Assembly: GCA_038230275.1 (NCBI GenBank)
Contig: JBBRNO010000021.1
Location: forward strand, 4,015 to 68,014
Origin: JANXXV01 sp038230275
GTDB taxonomy: Bacteria; Acidobacteriota; Terriglobia; Bryobacterales; Bryobacteraceae
DNA length: 64,000 nt
Reading direction: 5' to 3'
Shown piece by piece: positions 63,401 through 64,000 of the stretch (positions within the stretch are counted from its first letter, which is position 1; the number at the start of each line of letters is the position of its first letter). A model generated the notes under the pieces. The model saw only the letters and a program-made list of their open reading frames with translations. It was not told the origin of the DNA and made no database searches. The position numbers and the translations under genes were made by a program.

Positions 63401-63773
63401 TCGTCAACAGCGGGGCGCCGGCGGTGATCTCAATCTGCTGGCTGGCATCGCCCACTTCGAGTTTGAAGTCGATACGAAGCACCCCGCCCACATCGAGGCC
63501 CACGGCCTTACGGCTGGACGCCTTGAAGCCCGGGTTCTCCGCGCGGATATCGTAAATTCCCGGAACCAGATAGGTCAGCGAATAGTTGCCGGTCTCATTG
63601 GTAGCCACCTGCCGCGACTGGCTGGTGGCTGTGTTCGTAACAGTTACCAGAGCGCCGGCGATAGTGGCTGCCGTGGGATCGGAAACGGTTCCAGTAATCT
63701 CGCCGAAGTTTTGCGCCATGGCTGGAATTGCGCATGCTGCCGTTGCCAGTAAGAAGAATTTGAACCGTTGCAT
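60396..63773 (-). CDS. Oar-like TonB-dependent receptor with carboxypeptidase-regulatory domain
   Basis: 1125 residues. Signal peptide MQRFKFFLLATAACAIPAMA. CarboxypepD_reg domain (about 22-110: GEITGTVSDPTAATIAGALV). TonB plug (about 120-250) with RRIVDLPLNGRDYLQLVTLS and a TLDGVENTDPNFNS element. The 22-strand barrel ends in MRSLQLALKYVF. Such receptors take up large or scarce nutrients across the outer membrane using TonB. The start at 63773 opens the signal peptide; the upstream in-frame codons have no ribosome site. It is the intact counterpart of the remnant at 7184. Confidence 0.94.
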   Translation of the reverse strand: MQRFKFFLLATAACAIPAMAQNFGEITGTVSDPTAATIAGALVTVTNTATSQSRQVATNETGNYSLTYLVPGIYDIRAENPGFKASSRKAVGLDVGGVLRIDFKLEVGDASQQIEITAGAPLLTTESTALGTVIDNRRIVDLPLNGRDYLQLVTLSPNVSTEGGAGGAGGLQGGTRSNTSLSIAGQRLEYNRYTLDGVENTDPNFNSYIIHPSVDALQEFKVQTGIYSAEFGRGASQINATTKSGTNEYHGAAFEFLRNSAFDARQWLQNSGRKNPFRRNNYGFTLGGPVQIPKLFNGKDRLFFMSNYEALRDRSTTQVSASVATDAMRAGDFTGQSRTIFDPTSRIFNSAGNAVSATPFPGNKIPQSRFSSSALKLLPYFPQAVVPGNNLVRNFVRDAVSPTDSDQFNQRIDFNQNAKSNWFGRFSWGNDLQVPNATVPTDAFKVATTVRQGMISNAHIITNSIVNEARFAWNQFNNDLVGYFANNTNVQSTLGINGLFAASPLAYGVPAIGLGGGINGFGGVTPWVTRDDTFQFMDNLSIVRGRHSLKLGVEVRRDRYNQYGNQKATGEFIFDGQSTFDPANRNASGFIFADYLLGLPAQSARVVAMANGMLRRTSYYAYIQDDWKITPKMTLNVGMRYENARPWADKYRGIVNVQLFGPGVDTNGLIANAKPPIITRPGSGDFYEGLNFHFADGQAVQSGNQYMGRSLVNSDNNNFAPRIGLSYSPTDRWTVRTGFGMFYVQDSGNPVFDMARNLAGRDLFITSIEDRSAVLQDPWALERQRFTCTGYSGTCLGAPQILGNIQNMRTPYVTQWLFNVQRQLTNDLVLEVGYLGNEGHKLQRFRIFNQPVPKTGPNDSRSVIARTPWPVYGRLQEVDGVDNSNYHALSAKLTQRFSRGLTYMLGYTWSKAIDGGSGIRTNSGDTLWPVNSYDLHAERGLSQFDLRHRFVASFVYELPFGPGKPWATNGVLGALAGGWQLGGIVTLSGGTPVNVSQLGDTAGLNTLGNQPDATGISPIPANRTTQQYWNIAFVNFTNPDLSWRPGNMGRNTLFRPGTAQADLSLARNIKIYERHLLNFRLEAFNASNHPNWNVPSSDARSPSNFGVITSAKTMRSLQLALKYVF

Positions 63774-64000
63774 TTTTGACACCGCTGTCCATGAAGGCTT
63801 ATCACAAGCGGATAGCAGGGCGCAAGGGCGCGCAGTCTTAGCCCTCCGGAGCAACGAACTCGAGGCGCCGAGGTTTGACTCGTGAGTGCTTGCAAAAGCT
63901 CGGCTGTACCACTCCCAAAGGGTCGCGCGAAGAATCAACGACTTGCGCGATCCTTCTTCCGCTTCAAGCGGGCGCATTCGACCGGCCAACCACTCCCTGA
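63774..64000. other. Upstream region of the TonB receptor gene
   Basis: The 227 bases before the receptor gene have no open frame with coding character. The promoter of the receptor-DUF1080 pair should be here, but no near-consensus pair was found. Confidence 0.4.

Overview
The window is about 60% GC and densely coded, with many ATGA/GTGA start-stop overlaps. It looks like a chromosomal segment of an Acidobacteriota bacterium close to Solibacter/Bryobacter. The reasons are the Oar-like TonB receptor with an N-terminal carboxypeptidase-regulatory fold, a DUF1080 protein, a Tat-type sugar isomerase, an ECF sigma/kinase remnant, and RpoD, DnaE and AccA of that general type. The lineage is inferred from gene content only. 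No rRNA, tRNA, CRISPR array or intact insertion sequence was seen.

Layout. 1-6.6 kb: tail of an unknown gene, amidase, ZIP metal transporter, prepilin peptidase, PAS/GAF/GGDEF/EAL protein, exported sugar isomerase, DedA protein. 6.7-9.4 kb: a small RGYE-repeat exported protein, then a gene graveyard with frameshifted remnants of a TonB receptor, a MacB/FtsX-type ABC permease and a putative-Ig secreted protein. 9.5-12.2 kb: DUF4331 and TPR exported proteins. 12.2-22.1 kb: a leftward operon zwf-glk-tkt-rpiB-(tal-pgi fusion)-gnd-pgl. It encodes glucose phosphorylation, the whole oxidative branch of the pentose phosphate pathway and most of the non-oxidative branch (no rpe seen), with a 17-bp tandem repeat inside it.

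22.3-37.4 kb is the most unusual part. A rightward operon encodes an outer-membrane beta-barrel protein, a decaheme cytochrome fused to LVIVD-type repeats, and an MGH1-type glycosidase joined by a GTGA overlap. Facing it, a leftward operon encodes a NuoE-NuoF fusion, an iron-sulfur protein that combines a NuoG-like N-terminus, two cyclic-nucleotide-binding domains and a HycB-like ferredoxin C-terminus, then a membrane protein with several histidines, and a second decaheme cytochrome c. I read this as a candidate NADH-to-multiheme-cytochrome electron-transfer module gated by a nucleotide signal, possibly connected to the outer membrane through the facing operon. This is inference from domains and gene order.

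37.5-46.7 kb: 1-Cys peroxiredoxin, a coupled HxlR/SRPBCC/unknown trio, rpoD with a good sigma-70-type promoter, a flippase-like membrane protein coupled to nrdR, and a five-gene ECF sigma/anti-sigma/membrane-sensor/DUF4097 cassette. 46.7-53.6 kb: SUMF1-like protein, exported alpha/beta hydrolase, a 0.6-kb gene-poor stretch, dnaE, accA and a small membrane protein. 53.6-64 kb: a small unknown protein, a sigma-factor/kinase-tail chimera, an SGNH + MBOAT polysaccharide O-acylation pair, an aldolase + MFS catabolic operon with a promoter/operator, an exported ABM-like protein, and a TonB receptor overlapping a DUF1080 gene.
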